DNA from: Legionella_C dresdenensis
GTDB taxonomy: Bacteria > Pseudomonadota > Gammaproteobacteria > Legionellales > Legionellaceae
Reading direction: 5' to 3'
Assembly: GCF_042649825.1 (NCBI RefSeq)
Contig: NZ_JBHSAB010000028.1
Coordinates: 1-64,000 of the forward strand
Length of the DNA: 64,000 nucleotides
The first letter of the stretch is position 1. Each line of letters starts with the position of its first letter. Below are positions 19,701 through 25,750 of this stretch, piece after piece. A program made the translations under genes and the position numbers. Under the pieces are notes generated by a model, which saw nothing but the letters and a program-made list of their open reading frames with translations, searched no databases and was not told the origin of the DNA.

Positions 19701-19856
19701 TTGTTCCATACCATGAGTAACAAAATTTCTCGAGAAAAAAACTTCACCATCATCTTGGTCATTAATTAGGTCAGCGAGATTCTCAATGCCGGAACTCATT
19801 CTATAATCATGAATAACAGGGTTAAAACGACATGCCTGCTTGACTGTCTTAATCAT
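16731..19856 (-). CDS. DUF499 AAA+ ATPase of defence operon
   Basis: A 1,041-residue ATPase. Walker A is MGGGKTH (76-82) and Walker B LIMIDE (169-174), in a DUF499 (COG1483) N-terminal half. The C-terminal half contains a segment resembling chitobiase-like beta domains (SYTLDGSNPKDGKIYSEPF). Family knowledge: DUF499 proteins are related to the large BrxC/PglY ATPases of BREX and PGL systems. The ATG overlaps the stop of the small regulator gene upstream (ATGA), so the pair is coupled. Inference: it is the large assembly or DNA-inspection ATPase of the modification-translocation system. Confidence 0.88.
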   Translation of the reverse strand: MIKTVKQACRFNPVIHDYRMSSGIENLADLINDQDDGEVFFSRNFVTHGMEQLFREGMLRLSGKSDQAVFELTQAMGGGKTHMMIALGLLAKHTHLRPKVLSRELNCRLHFDKARIAAFNGRNNPDNYIWGDIATQLGAAEEIKEYWVTGPKAVDQKKWKDIIGDKPTLIMIDELPPYLDNASTQVYGSGTLANMVVYSLSALMSAALELPNCCIVIANLSGSYKAQTKALADSISNLQQETRRQAMTITPVQLSGNEIYEILKKRLIDELPDEKIINGIAEEYAQQIKKAEDGGYIVAASIEQIADQIRETYPFHPSFKHLVALFKENEGFRQTRGLMQFTARLLKSVEQRQIDDVFLIGTQHLDLNDEQVKDEIERISPKLVPAITRDIADKGDATAELIDSEHSTDAATQLMTLLLASSLSRVVGGRIGLSESEIIEFLAAPNRKVDEFLDVLQKLREQSWYLHREDQRFFIKETENLSRQIERNAKEIPQPKIDQAFINRMAGILQPNTRNAYQDVQILPRMDELKLSGPRALIVIKPDGKVPPSELKNFFDYQQEKNNFLVLTGQDSIMADAVEDRLRELYAIEQITGKLKPGDTLYEEARDRFEEAGGRFTKSLSAAYNTILFPGIDETDGSDSLLKVTIDNGLKIGIGDQSAETQIEKLMADPRANYKLASDLKDNFSQYFSLAESELWPSGVSNRRTPWKDVINRAKCNPGWPWMPGNGGMDTLKTEALKQGRWRLGEDGYIEKGPFPKEKTNVNVTVLNTHPDTGESILSLTPRNAGESPVIHYSTKPEVTEADHKVEDLENFITKEGTLYFLVKDPSGKYESGAPARWVADLKIRHQVEPFADKRKIILQCTPRAEISYTLDGSNPKDGKIYSEPFEIGTASARLLVFAKSGEATGRDDFQIPDSGDKTIHINEVKPARLKSSKRIPLDSTDKVFGVINRFRDQTSTLFKGVRIEIGEGENTVAIRFGERQLTAAMIETTINSLRDILRESDAPIAIAVKDGINFESGFEAKEFAKIVGIELCPGDIAQDE

Positions 19857-20041
19857 AACTCGATTTCCTCTCGTTGATTTTTATGTGTGAGGGTAATGCC
19901 CTTTTTTTCACAATGGTCTTTTATTAATACCTCTAGCATATTAGCAATAGAACGATGTTCTACTTGCGCGGCTAAACGCAAAGCTTCTTTTAAGTTTGGT
20001 TCAACTCTTACTGTTAAGGTTGCGGTTTTATTGGTCGCCAA
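19853..20041 (-). CDS. Ribbon-helix-helix regulator of defence operon
   Basis: A 62-residue protein with a ribbon-helix-helix signature: beta strand TATLTVRVEP followed by helices LKEALRLAAQ and IANMLEVLIKDH. I place the start at TTG 20,041, because GGAGG lies 6 bases before it. The longer frame back to 20,224 runs across the promoter region and looks non-coding. It overlaps DUF499 by 4 bp. Inference: autorepressor of the five-gene operon, acting at the inverted repeat over the promoter. Confidence 0.72.
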   Translation of the reverse strand: MATNKTATLTVRVEPNLKEALRLAAQVEHRSIANMLEVLIKDHCEKKGITLTHKNQREEIEL

Positions 20042-20069
20042 AATAGCCTCCAAAATTGATAGCAAATGT

Positions 20070-20103
20070 AATGCACTATAATGCATTGCGCTATACAAAA
20101 CAA
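20070..20103 (-). promoter_or_regulatory. Promoter and operator of the DUF499 operon
   Basis: On the minus strand, TTGTTT (-35) and TATAGT (-10) are 17 bases apart, about 30 bases before the TTG start. AATGCA and TGCATT arms flank a 6-base centre exactly over the -10 element. A symmetric site over the -10 is what a ribbon-helix-helix autorepressor would use. Confidence 0.6.
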
Positions 20104-20301
20104 TTGATTGAAAAGAAATCGTCTGGATATAGATCAAATTAGCAATTGAATGCCTAAAAAATGAGGATGTTGTAATTAAAACAGGAATAACTGCACAAAT
20201 TGCGATTCGAAGTGCTGTCATCATATATTTGAATAAAATTATTGAAATTAATTAGTCTTAATTATATATTGCAATGGTTTTAGGATGTAGGAGTGTTTTA
20301 A

Positions 20302-21525
20302 ATGGAGTTTTTAGATTTTTGTAATGGCATTCAAGAGATCGTTGGAAAAAACAACAACACCTATGGTAGTTCAGAAAAGAGCCTGGTTTTTCTTTCCGAG
20401 TTAGATAAGATAATCAAAAGTAAAGAAGCTAATAAATCTCTCTGCATGACTCAAGCAACCATTTTATTTGAAGGCTTTTATCGTCATCTAAGTAGTGAAT
20501 CACTTATAAAGGATTTTCAGCATCTTAGAGCTAAACGATGGGAGCATCATTTTGGTACGCCCACAATTACATTTCTTTTATCATTCAAAGCACAGATTGA
20601 TCAAACAACTAAACTATTCGATGAACAGATTTTAGAAACGGAGTCACCGATCCAGTCTCCGTGGAGTATCTCGAAAATGGACGGATTTAGCATAGATCTC
20701 GATAACAATATTGTTACAGATCCAAAAAGTATTGCACATGTAGAAGCCCCATCTTCAAGAGAAAGCACAGGTATATTTACAAAAACCCATAATCCTTTTG
20801 GAGGGTTTACAACAACTCCATGTGATCCCGTTTCACAGAAGTTCATTGAGCATGCAGCTTTATCCGCTAAAAATGGGGGTAAAGTATTAGAAATAGGTGC
20901 AGCTTTTGGTGCGGCAACATTAGAAGCGATTGCAAAAGGAGCAACTGTTTTTTGTAATGATATTGATCCTGAAAATTTAGCCGTTGTTCGTAAACGTTTT
21001 TTGGAAACAGTAGAGGAATCCACTGACTCTTTAACTGGAGATAGCAGTAAGCTAGTTCTTGTACCTGGTGAGTTACCCAATGAGTTACTTGGCCTTCCTA
21101 AGAAGCATTTTGATGCTATTTTGATTTGTCGTGTCTTACACTTTTTCACTGGCAGTAAGATAGAAGAATCATTAGCCTTGTTAGCAAAATTGTTAGCTCC
21201 CAAAGGAAAGATATACATCGTTTGTGAAACACCTTTTTTAAGAAATTGGCAACGCTTTATTCCTGAATTCAATAGACGTGTTGAGGATAATGAGGAATGG
21301 CCTGGTGAAATCACCGAACCAGCAAAATATGAAAGCAGTGGGAGGGCAAGCTCTTTGCCTAAATTTGTACATTGGATCACTAAGGAAGTATTAGATCGTA
21401 GTTTAGTAAAAGCTGGTTTCTCAGTGGAACATTCCGAGTACATCAATAGAAGTGGACAATTTCCTGAAGACTTATTATTGCCTGAGTATGGTAAAGAGAG
21501 TGTTGGTGCAATTGGGATGATGTGA
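20302..21525 (+). CDS. SAM-dependent methyltransferase, target unknown
   Basis: A 407-residue protein. Residues about 1-180 match no family I recognise. From 194 there is a Rossmann methyltransferase core: motif I VLEIGAAFGAATLE, motif II CNDIDPENL, and a segment DAILICRVLHFFTG in the position of the class I motif IV/V. No DPPY or NPPY is present, so DNA adenine methylation is unlikely; a small-molecule, protein or RNA target is open. It is divergent from the DUF499 operon (260 bp between starts) and 10 bp before the next gene, so probably an operon of two. A 281-codon antisense frame is a shadow. Confidence 0.72.
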   Translation: MEFLDFCNGIQEIVGKNNNTYGSSEKSLVFLSELDKIIKSKEANKSLCMTQATILFEGFYRHLSSESLIKDFQHLRAKRWEHHFGTPTITFLLSFKAQIDQTTKLFDEQILETESPIQSPWSISKMDGFSIDLDNNIVTDPKSIAHVEAPSSRESTGIFTKTHNPFGGFTTTPCDPVSQKFIEHAALSAKNGGKVLEIGAAFGAATLEAIAKGATVFCNDIDPENLAVVRKRFLETVEESTDSLTGDSSKLVLVPGELPNELLGLPKKHFDAILICRVLHFFTGSKIEESLALLAKLLAPKGKIYIVCETPFLRNWQRFIPEFNRRVEDNEEWPGEITEPAKYESSGRASSLPKFVHWITKEVLDRSLVKAGFSVEHSEYINRSGQFPEDLLLPEYGKESVGAIGMM

Positions 21526-21535
21526 GTAAAGGATT

Positions 21536-22027
21536 ATGAAACAAAAGATTGGTTGGTATGAGTGGTTAGCTTGCATGCTAAAGGAGTTTGTAGCTGAAAC
21601 AGCAAAAAAGCCACAGTATGAGATCGTTGATATTTTTGAGTGTAAAAAAACTGGCTTTACAAAAGCAGTAGTTAAATTGTCCGAAAGACATATAAAAGAA
21701 AAAAATATCAGTGATATCATCATGGACAATGAGTTAATAGATAATCTGGATTCTAAAACCGTTCGGACTCTTACTTATATCGCTACAGTAGAGCGATTAA
21801 AACCTGATTACTCTATTGTAGTCCAGCATATGACGTCTGAAGTCGATGAATATCTGCTTGAAATAAAATCTAAATTCAAAGCAACTACGATAAAAAAATC
21901 ACCTTCTGAACTTTCGAAAGATAAAGAATTAATAGCAAAGTTTAAGCCTGAAGATGCTAATAGAATTGGTTATATGGCTGGTGTTAGAGAAACAGTAAAA
22001 GAATACGAAATCAAAAAAGGTATATAG
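21536..22027 (+). CDS. Hypothetical protein, 163 residues
   Basis: Not recognised. It is mostly helical and charged, with no signal peptide or membrane segment. It opens with an aromatic segment (KIGWYEWLACMLKEF), and the C-terminal half is Lys/Glu-rich. It follows the methyltransferase by 10 bp on the same strand and is probably co-transcribed. Its role could be as partner or immunity protein to the methyltransferase, but nothing in the sequence proves it. Confidence 0.6.
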   Translation: MKQKIGWYEWLACMLKEFVAETAKKPQYEIVDIFECKKTGFTKAVVKLSERHIKEKNISDIIMDNELIDNLDSKTVRTLTYIATVERLKPDYSIVVQHMTSEVDEYLLEIKSKFKATTIKKSPSELSKDKELIAKFKPEDANRIGYMAGVRETVKEYEIKKGI

Positions 22028-22116
22028 TTTTAGTGTAAGGAGTATTGTTTTGAGAAAGGAAGTTTTTTGAAAAATGTAGTTACACAAAATTATTTACAGT
22101 CTCAGTTTTTGCCGCT

Positions 22117-22851
22117 TTGGAACGTAAGAAGCAATATAAGTATCCTTATCTATTATTAGGTCTCTATCTAACGTTTTTATTGTCCACAGTCTGCTTGGCA
22201 AGCCGAATTACTCAAGTTGGTACAATGCTAGAGCCTGGAGGTATTTTTGTATTTCCTCTAACCTTTAGTATTTGTGATATTGTTGGTGAAGTATATGGTT
22301 ATGCCTATCCCCGATTGTTTATCTGGATTGGTGTGTTGGCAGAGTTTCTTTTTTCCCTGGTTGTCATTACAGTATCCCACCTTCCTGCACCGGAGTTTTT
22401 TACGCAAGCTACAGCTTATCAAATCGTTTTCGATCCCACATTAAGATATGTTTGCTCAGGGCTAATAGGCTTGCTCATTGGAGAGTTGACGAACATTTAT
22501 TTGCTATCAAAATGGAAAATTTTTCTAAAAGGTAAATTCTTCATTTTAAGAAGTTTACTTTCCACTGCATTAGGCCAAGCATTGCTGACCGTTATCGTGG
22601 ACTTACTTAATTATTTTGGTAAATTGACAGATCACCATCTTGGATGGATGATGGTTTGTGGTTATCTATGGAAAATGGGCTGCGCAGTACTTATGGTTTT
22701 TCCTGCATGGTTATTGGTCAAGTATCTTAAAAAGGTCGAGCAAGTAGATCATTACGACATCCATACAAACTTTAATCCCTTCGTATTTAGCTTAAATGAA
22801 GGACCCATTGAAATCGAACAACAAATTAGTGCTGGATCCGTTCTTCAATGA
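22117..22851 (+). CDS. VUT/YhhQ-family queuosine-precursor transporter, probable 5' frameshift
   Basis: Inner-membrane transporter of the VUT (YhhQ/COG1738) family, which imports queuine precursors such as preQ0/preQ1. Several hydrophobic segments and the family block FSICDIVGEVYGYAY (about 52-66) are clear. The only start in this frame is TTG 22,117 with no ribosome site. Upstream, AAAGGAAG precedes TTG 22,067 in another frame, encoding MKNVVTQNYLQSQFLPL. One added T in the CTTTGG run near 22,114-22,119 would join the two into one protein. So the gene is probably frameshifted, or the base call is wrong. It overlaps the convergent repressor gene by 26 bp. Confidence 0.75.
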   Translation: MERKKQYKYPYLLLGLYLTFLLSTVCLASRITQVGTMLEPGGIFVFPLTFSICDIVGEVYGYAYPRLFIWIGVLAEFLFSLVVITVSHLPAPEFFTQATAYQIVFDPTLRYVCSGLIGLLIGELTNIYLLSKWKIFLKGKFFILRSLLSTALGQALLTVIVDLLNYFGKLTDHHLGWMMVCGYLWKMGCAVLMVFPAWLLVKYLKKVEQVDHYDIHTNFNPFVFSLNEGPIEIEQQISAGSVLQ

Positions 22852-23464
22852 GTACTCCAAGGATGCGATCATGGGACGGGTCTAATTTGGTTAACTGCAA
22901 ATTTCCATCACCTAAATCATGGCGTAAATAGAAAGAGTTATTTTCATAAAACAAACGATTGAAATCAATTTTATTGTCTTTTGATAAATGTACTATTACA
23001 AAGTCTCTATCTTTAGGCGTCTTACCAGAATCAAAAATCAACAATGTATTTTGCTGAAAACGAGGCAGCATTGAATCATCAGGGATTATCAAAGCAAAAG
23101 AATCGTTTGCTATTGTTTTATTGAGTAGTATTTCTTGATTGTCTCGAATATCAGCTTTACTAGCTGGCCAGTTTTTTAATACATTCCATTCAACAATAGG
23201 GATAGCGCTAATTTGCAAATCCTTCTTTACTCCATCAGGAATAATTGTGGGTAATGGCTCCTGGCCAATTAATTGTTCTACAGATATAGAAAAAAAGCGC
23301 GACAACTCTTCTAAAGCCTTTTTGCGTGGATTTTTTGTTGAACCAGTAAGGATATGATGAATAGTTGGTTGCGGTATTCCTGTTAATCGAGCTAATTCAC
23401 TTACAGATGTGTTGCCATGAATTCGCATGAGTTGTTGTAAATTGTTACTTAACGTCATCGTCAT
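22826..23464 (-). CDS. S24-family phage-type repressor (island master regulator)
   Basis: A 212-residue repressor. The HTH is at about 15-60 (VSELARLTGIPQPTIHHILTG), and the C-terminal S24 domain has the serine loop PDDSMLPRF. In the segment that normally carries the catalytic lysine (VKR-like), this protein reads DFNRL, so the lysine seems to be replaced by Asn. If so, it cannot autocleave and would need an antirepressor for induction. It is divergent from the small gene at 23,710, with two operators and a plus-strand promoter between, the layout of a lysogeny switch. It probably controls the excision genes. Confidence 0.86.
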   Translation of the reverse strand: MTMTLSNNLQQLMRIHGNTSVSELARLTGIPQPTIHHILTGSTKNPRKKALEELSRFFSISVEQLIGQEPLPTIIPDGVKKDLQISAIPIVEWNVLKNWPASKADIRDNQEILLNKTIANDSFALIIPDDSMLPRFQQNTLLIFDSGKTPKDRDFVIVHLSKDNKIDFNRLFYENNSFYLRHDLGDGNLQLTKLDPSHDRILGVLIEERIQH

Positions 23465-23484
23465 TTAGAAAATATTCCAATTAA

Positions 23485-23570
23485 AATGAATAAAATTATT
23501 CATTACATGGTTGACAAAATGTGCATACGCATATAATTTATCATTAATTGAATATACTTATTCAATTAAT
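23485..23570. promoter_or_regulatory. Paired operators flanking a divergent promoter
   Basis: Two palindromes share the core TGAATA-N4-TATTCA type: 23,485-23,504 (8-base arms, spacer AAAT) and 23,543-23,570 (12-base arms, spacer TACT). The second has TTGAATA rather than ATGAATA at its arm. Between them are TTGACA (23,511-23,516) and TATAAT (23,532-23,537) with a 15-base spacer, pointing toward the small gene. The arrangement predicts repression of that promoter, and autoregulation, by the S24 protein. Confidence 0.72.
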
Positions 23571-23709
23571 ATGCTATCACATTCTTAAATAGAATAATTA
23601 TCGTCAATATATCACGTTGTTGATTATACCAGCAAATAAAATAGAGGATAATTTGAATTTGTAATGAATAAGTTAGCTACCCGATAAGATAGTTAAAGGA
23701 GTGTTGTTC

Positions 23710-23991
23710 ATGGAGATGAATACCAAGTTACAAATTTATAAAGGAATTATTCAATATATTTTGGAATCTACCAACTACAGTTTACAGAATATTGCGGATC
23801 TTTCTAATTCTTCAATAAAAAATATTCGTACAATTTATTGTGATAATGTTGTACCAAGTAATTTTTCTTCCGATATGCAATTAGTACGTTTATATCAAAT
23901 GATTCTTGAAATACATATTCAAGAAAAGCAGTTTAAAAAATATTTACCTCTTCCTAAAAGCTTTAGACAAATTAATGTATCAATGGGGTAA
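23710..23991 (+). CDS. Small putative regulator, 93 residues
   Basis: Start ATG 23,710 is chosen because AAAGGAG lies 8 bases before it. The product (MEMNTKLQIYKGIIQYILES onward) has a helix pattern compatible with a weak DNA-binding fold (YSLQNIADLSNSSIKNIRTIY). It is the first gene under the repressor-controlled promoter and precedes the AlpA-like and integrase genes. I recall short proteins of this type in Legionella integrative elements, possibly LvrA-like, but cannot confirm it. Likely an early regulator of excision. Confidence 0.6.
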   Translation: MEMNTKLQIYKGIIQYILESTNYSLQNIADLSNSSIKNIRTIYCDNVVPSNFSSDMQLVRLYQMILEIHIQEKQFKKYLPLPKSFRQINVSMG

Positions 23992-24047
23992 GCCCAAGGT
24001 AATCAAGTATGAAATCACTCAACATTCAATAAACGGCTGAATTTTTT

Positions 24048-24125
24048 ATGGAACGCAAAATAAACCAGGTATTAACCCAGGTGAAGAAAATCACTATTTT
24101 CACCAAGGGTTTGGAGGACATATGA
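24048..24125 (+). CDS. 25-codon ORF coupled to AlpA-like gene
   Basis: A short Lys-rich ORF (MERKINQVLTQVKKITIFT start) whose TGA overlaps the ATG of the AlpA-like gene (ATGA). No good ribosome site precedes it. It may be a leader peptide giving coupled translation, or chance. Confidence 0.3.
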   Translation: MERKINQVLTQVKKITIFTKGLEDI

Positions 24126-24490
24126 GCATATGTAGCATTTTACCAAGGCTAATCCGTCTTAGAGACGCTCCTACCTATGTAGGTATGGATCGTCATCGAT
24201 TTAATAAAGATGTCAGACCTAACTTGGTTGAAATTCCAATGGGAGTTCAGGGGGTTGCATTTGATCGACTTGATTTAGACGCCTGGGTGGACGATTATAT
24301 ACAGTGTAGTGGTCGTCCTGCGGTAACCAAGCAGAGGAGTTTGGAACAATGGGACGAAAAAAATCGCCGGGTCTCTTCAAAAGAGGTGACTATTGGCACA
24401 TCGATAAAGCGGTCTTTGGATGCAGAATTCGAGAAAGCACTGGTACGGGCAACCTCGAAGAAGCAGAAAAATACTTTGCAAAACGTTTAG
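24122..24490 (+). CDS. AlpA-like / excisionase-type DNA-binding protein
   Basis: A 122-residue protein. Residues about 10-60 (LIRLRDAPTYVGMDRHRFNK onward, then GVAFDRLDLDAWVDDYI) have the winged-HTH pattern of AlpA/excisionase proteins that prompt prophage excision. GGAGG lies 6 bases before the ATG. The last 47 codons overlap the integrase gene, so the C-terminal tail may matter mainly for coupling. Likely a recombination directionality factor for the adjacent integrase. Confidence 0.75.
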   Translation: MSICSILPRLIRLRDAPTYVGMDRHRFNKDVRPNLVEIPMGVQGVAFDRLDLDAWVDDYIQCSGRPAVTKQRSLEQWDEKNRRVSSKEVTIGTSIKRSLDAEFEKALVRATSKKQKNTLQNV

Positions 24491-25476
24491 AAGAAATAAG
24501 GCAAGCGAGTGTGTTTGGAGTAAGACCCAAACGCACGTTTATGGAAGCAGCAATTAAATTTTTGGATGAAAACCAACATAAGCGCAGCATTGATTCTGAT
24601 GCAGGGCGTTTACGTGTTCTGGTTCAGTATATAGGTAAAATGCCTTTAGACTCGATTCATATGGGAACTTTACAGCCATTTATTGACGGGCGACGTCAGG
24701 ATCAGGTTAAAACAAGAACGATTAACCATGGTCTAAAAATAGTACGTCGTATCTGTAATTTGGCTGCAACCGAATGGATTGATGAATTTGGGTTAACTTG
24801 GTTGTTGCATGCACCCAAAATTAAATTATTGCCAGAAGATGATTTACGTAAGCCTTATCCGTTAAGTTGGGATGAACAACATAAGCTTTTTGCTGAGTTG
24901 CCATCGCATTTAGAGCAAATGGCTCTATTTGCGGTGAATACAGGATGCAGAGAGAGTGAAGTGTGTCACTTACAATGGGATTGGGAAATTAAGATCCCTC
25001 AGTTGTCACACTTAATGGTTTTTATCATTCCGCCTGAAATGGTTAAAAATGGTGAAGAGCGCTTGGTTGTCTGTAATCAAACGGCAAAATCGGTAGTTGA
25101 TAATCAAAGAGGAAAGCATCAGCAGTTTGTGTTTACCTTTAAAGGCAATCCGATTACCCGTATAAATAATACAGGCTGGAAAGAGGCTCGTAAGAAAGCT
25201 GGTTTGGAGTTTGTGCGTGTTCATGATCTGAAACACACCTTTGGCAGACGCTTGCGTTCTGTGGGAGTGAGTTTTGAAGACAGGCAGGATCTGCTTGGGC
25301 ATCGTTCAGGTCGTATTACAACACATTACTCATCAGCTGAATTGCAGAATCTATATGAAGCTGGAAATAAGGTTTGCGAAAAGCAACAAAGTGGGGTAAT
25401 TCTCACGTTGCTTCGTAATCCAAATAATAGGAAAGAAAAAGATACATCTCATGGACGTAAGGTAGTTAGTTTATGA
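24349..25476 (+). CDS. Island tyrosine recombinase (integrase)
   Basis: A 375-residue integrase beside the tRNA attachment site. It has an N-terminal arm-binding segment (KRGDYWHIDKAVFG), a core-binding domain (about 60-150) and a catalytic domain with Arg in NTGCRESEV, His292 in HDLKHT, His318 in LLGHRSG and Tyr327 in TTHYSS. Lys295 occupies the position of the second catalytic arginine (HxxR). I recall this HDLKHT form in a phage integrase subfamily, so it is probably functional. GAGGAG lies 9 bases before the ATG. The direct tRNA repeat makes it the enzyme that inserted the island. Confidence 0.93.
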   Translation: MGRKKSPGLFKRGDYWHIDKAVFGCRIRESTGTGNLEEAEKYFAKRLEEIRQASVFGVRPKRTFMEAAIKFLDENQHKRSIDSDAGRLRVLVQYIGKMPLDSIHMGTLQPFIDGRRQDQVKTRTINHGLKIVRRICNLAATEWIDEFGLTWLLHAPKIKLLPEDDLRKPYPLSWDEQHKLFAELPSHLEQMALFAVNTGCRESEVCHLQWDWEIKIPQLSHLMVFIIPPEMVKNGEERLVVCNQTAKSVVDNQRGKHQQFVFTFKGNPITRINNTGWKEARKKAGLEFVRVHDLKHTFGRRLRSVGVSFEDRQDLLGHRSGRITTHYSSAELQNLYEAGNKVCEKQQSGVILTLLRNPNNRKEKDTSHGRKVVSL

Positions 25477-25502
25477 GTTTGTGTTTACTGTGCCCCACAA
25501 AA

Positions 25503-25514
25503 TCCCCACAATGG
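25503..25514 (+). repeat. Candidate integrase arm site (partner 5188-5199)
   Basis: TCCCCACAATGG followed by a T-run, 27 bp after the integrase stop and 55 bp before the tRNA copy. It repeats the block inside the left end of the island. A GTGCCCC also lies at about 25,490. Probably bound by the integrase. Confidence 0.45.
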
Positions 25515-25568
25515 TTTTTGAGGGGTTGGGATAGTCGATTGTAAGTTATTGATTTAACTGGCTTTAAT

Positions 25569-25645
25569 TGGTGGGCCCACTAGGACTTGAACCTAGGACC
25601 AACGGATTATGAGTCCGCTGCTCTGACCAACTGAGCTATAGGCCC
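25569..25645 (-). tRNA. tRNA with CAU anticodon, probably tRNA-Ile2
   Basis: A full cloverleaf, 77 nt with encoded CCA. The acceptor stem GGGCCTA pairs with TGGGCCC (one G-T), the T stem is CTAGG/CCTAG, and the anticodon stem GCGGA/TCCGT encloses loop CTCATAA with anticodon CAT. C4-G69 and C5-G68 are present, the pairs known to let TilS recognise tRNA-Ile2 (lysidine) over elongator tRNA-Met, so Ile2 decoding AUA is favoured. Elongator Met remains possible. Its 3' half is the island attachment site, and integration leaves the gene intact. Confidence 0.95.
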
Positions 25646-25702
25646 GAAAACGGTGTAATTGTAATCGCTTATTCGGCATAATGCCAGAATATTTTTATTT
25701 TT

Positions 25703-25736
25703 TTGATGGATAATGCTTGTGGGCATTATCCATCAA
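25703..25736. terminator. Stem-loop between rpoD and tRNA
   Basis: A 14-bp stem (TTGATGGATAATGC and its complement) with a 6-base loop, 15 bp past the rpoD stop. On the rpoD strand an A-rich rather than T-rich tract follows the stem, so it is not a canonical intrinsic terminator. It may still stop transcription or protect the mRNA 3' end. Confidence 0.5.
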
Positions 25737-25750
25737 CTTTTGGGGGAAGA

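Larger units (their letters stand above)
5037..25613. mobile_element. tRNA-integrated defence island, 20.5 kb
   Basis: The segment is bounded by a 45-bp exact direct repeat: 5037-5081 on the left and 25,569-25,613 on the right, the latter being nucleotides T33 to A76 of an intact tRNA gene. The integrase lies next to the tRNA, as in most tRNA-targeted islands. Cargo includes AbiE, a retron, the DUF499/DUF1156 operon and an S24-repressor control module. No relaxase, coupling protein, type IV secretion, capsid or terminase gene was seen, so the element is probably mobilised by a helper, or only excisable. The sequence looks clearly more AT-rich than the core genes to the right. Confidence 0.85.

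Noticed and set aside
20042..20224. N-terminal extension of the ribbon-helix-helix protein to 20,224
   Set aside because: The extension runs through the promoter and operator, whereas TTG 20,041 has GGAGG at the right distance and yields a complete fold.
20601..21446. 281-codon minus-strand ORF
   Set aside because: It lies entirely opposite the SAM methyltransferase gene, which has clear motifs; the antisense product shows none and no ribosome site.
5037..25613. Self-transmissible ICE or complete prophage
   Set aside because: Integrase, excisionase-like gene and repressors are present, but no relaxase, type IV secretion, capsid, terminase or tail genes.
25703..25736. Canonical rho-independent terminator for rpoD
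   Set aside because: The 14-bp stem is real, but an A-rich tract, not a T-run, follows it on the rpoD strand.
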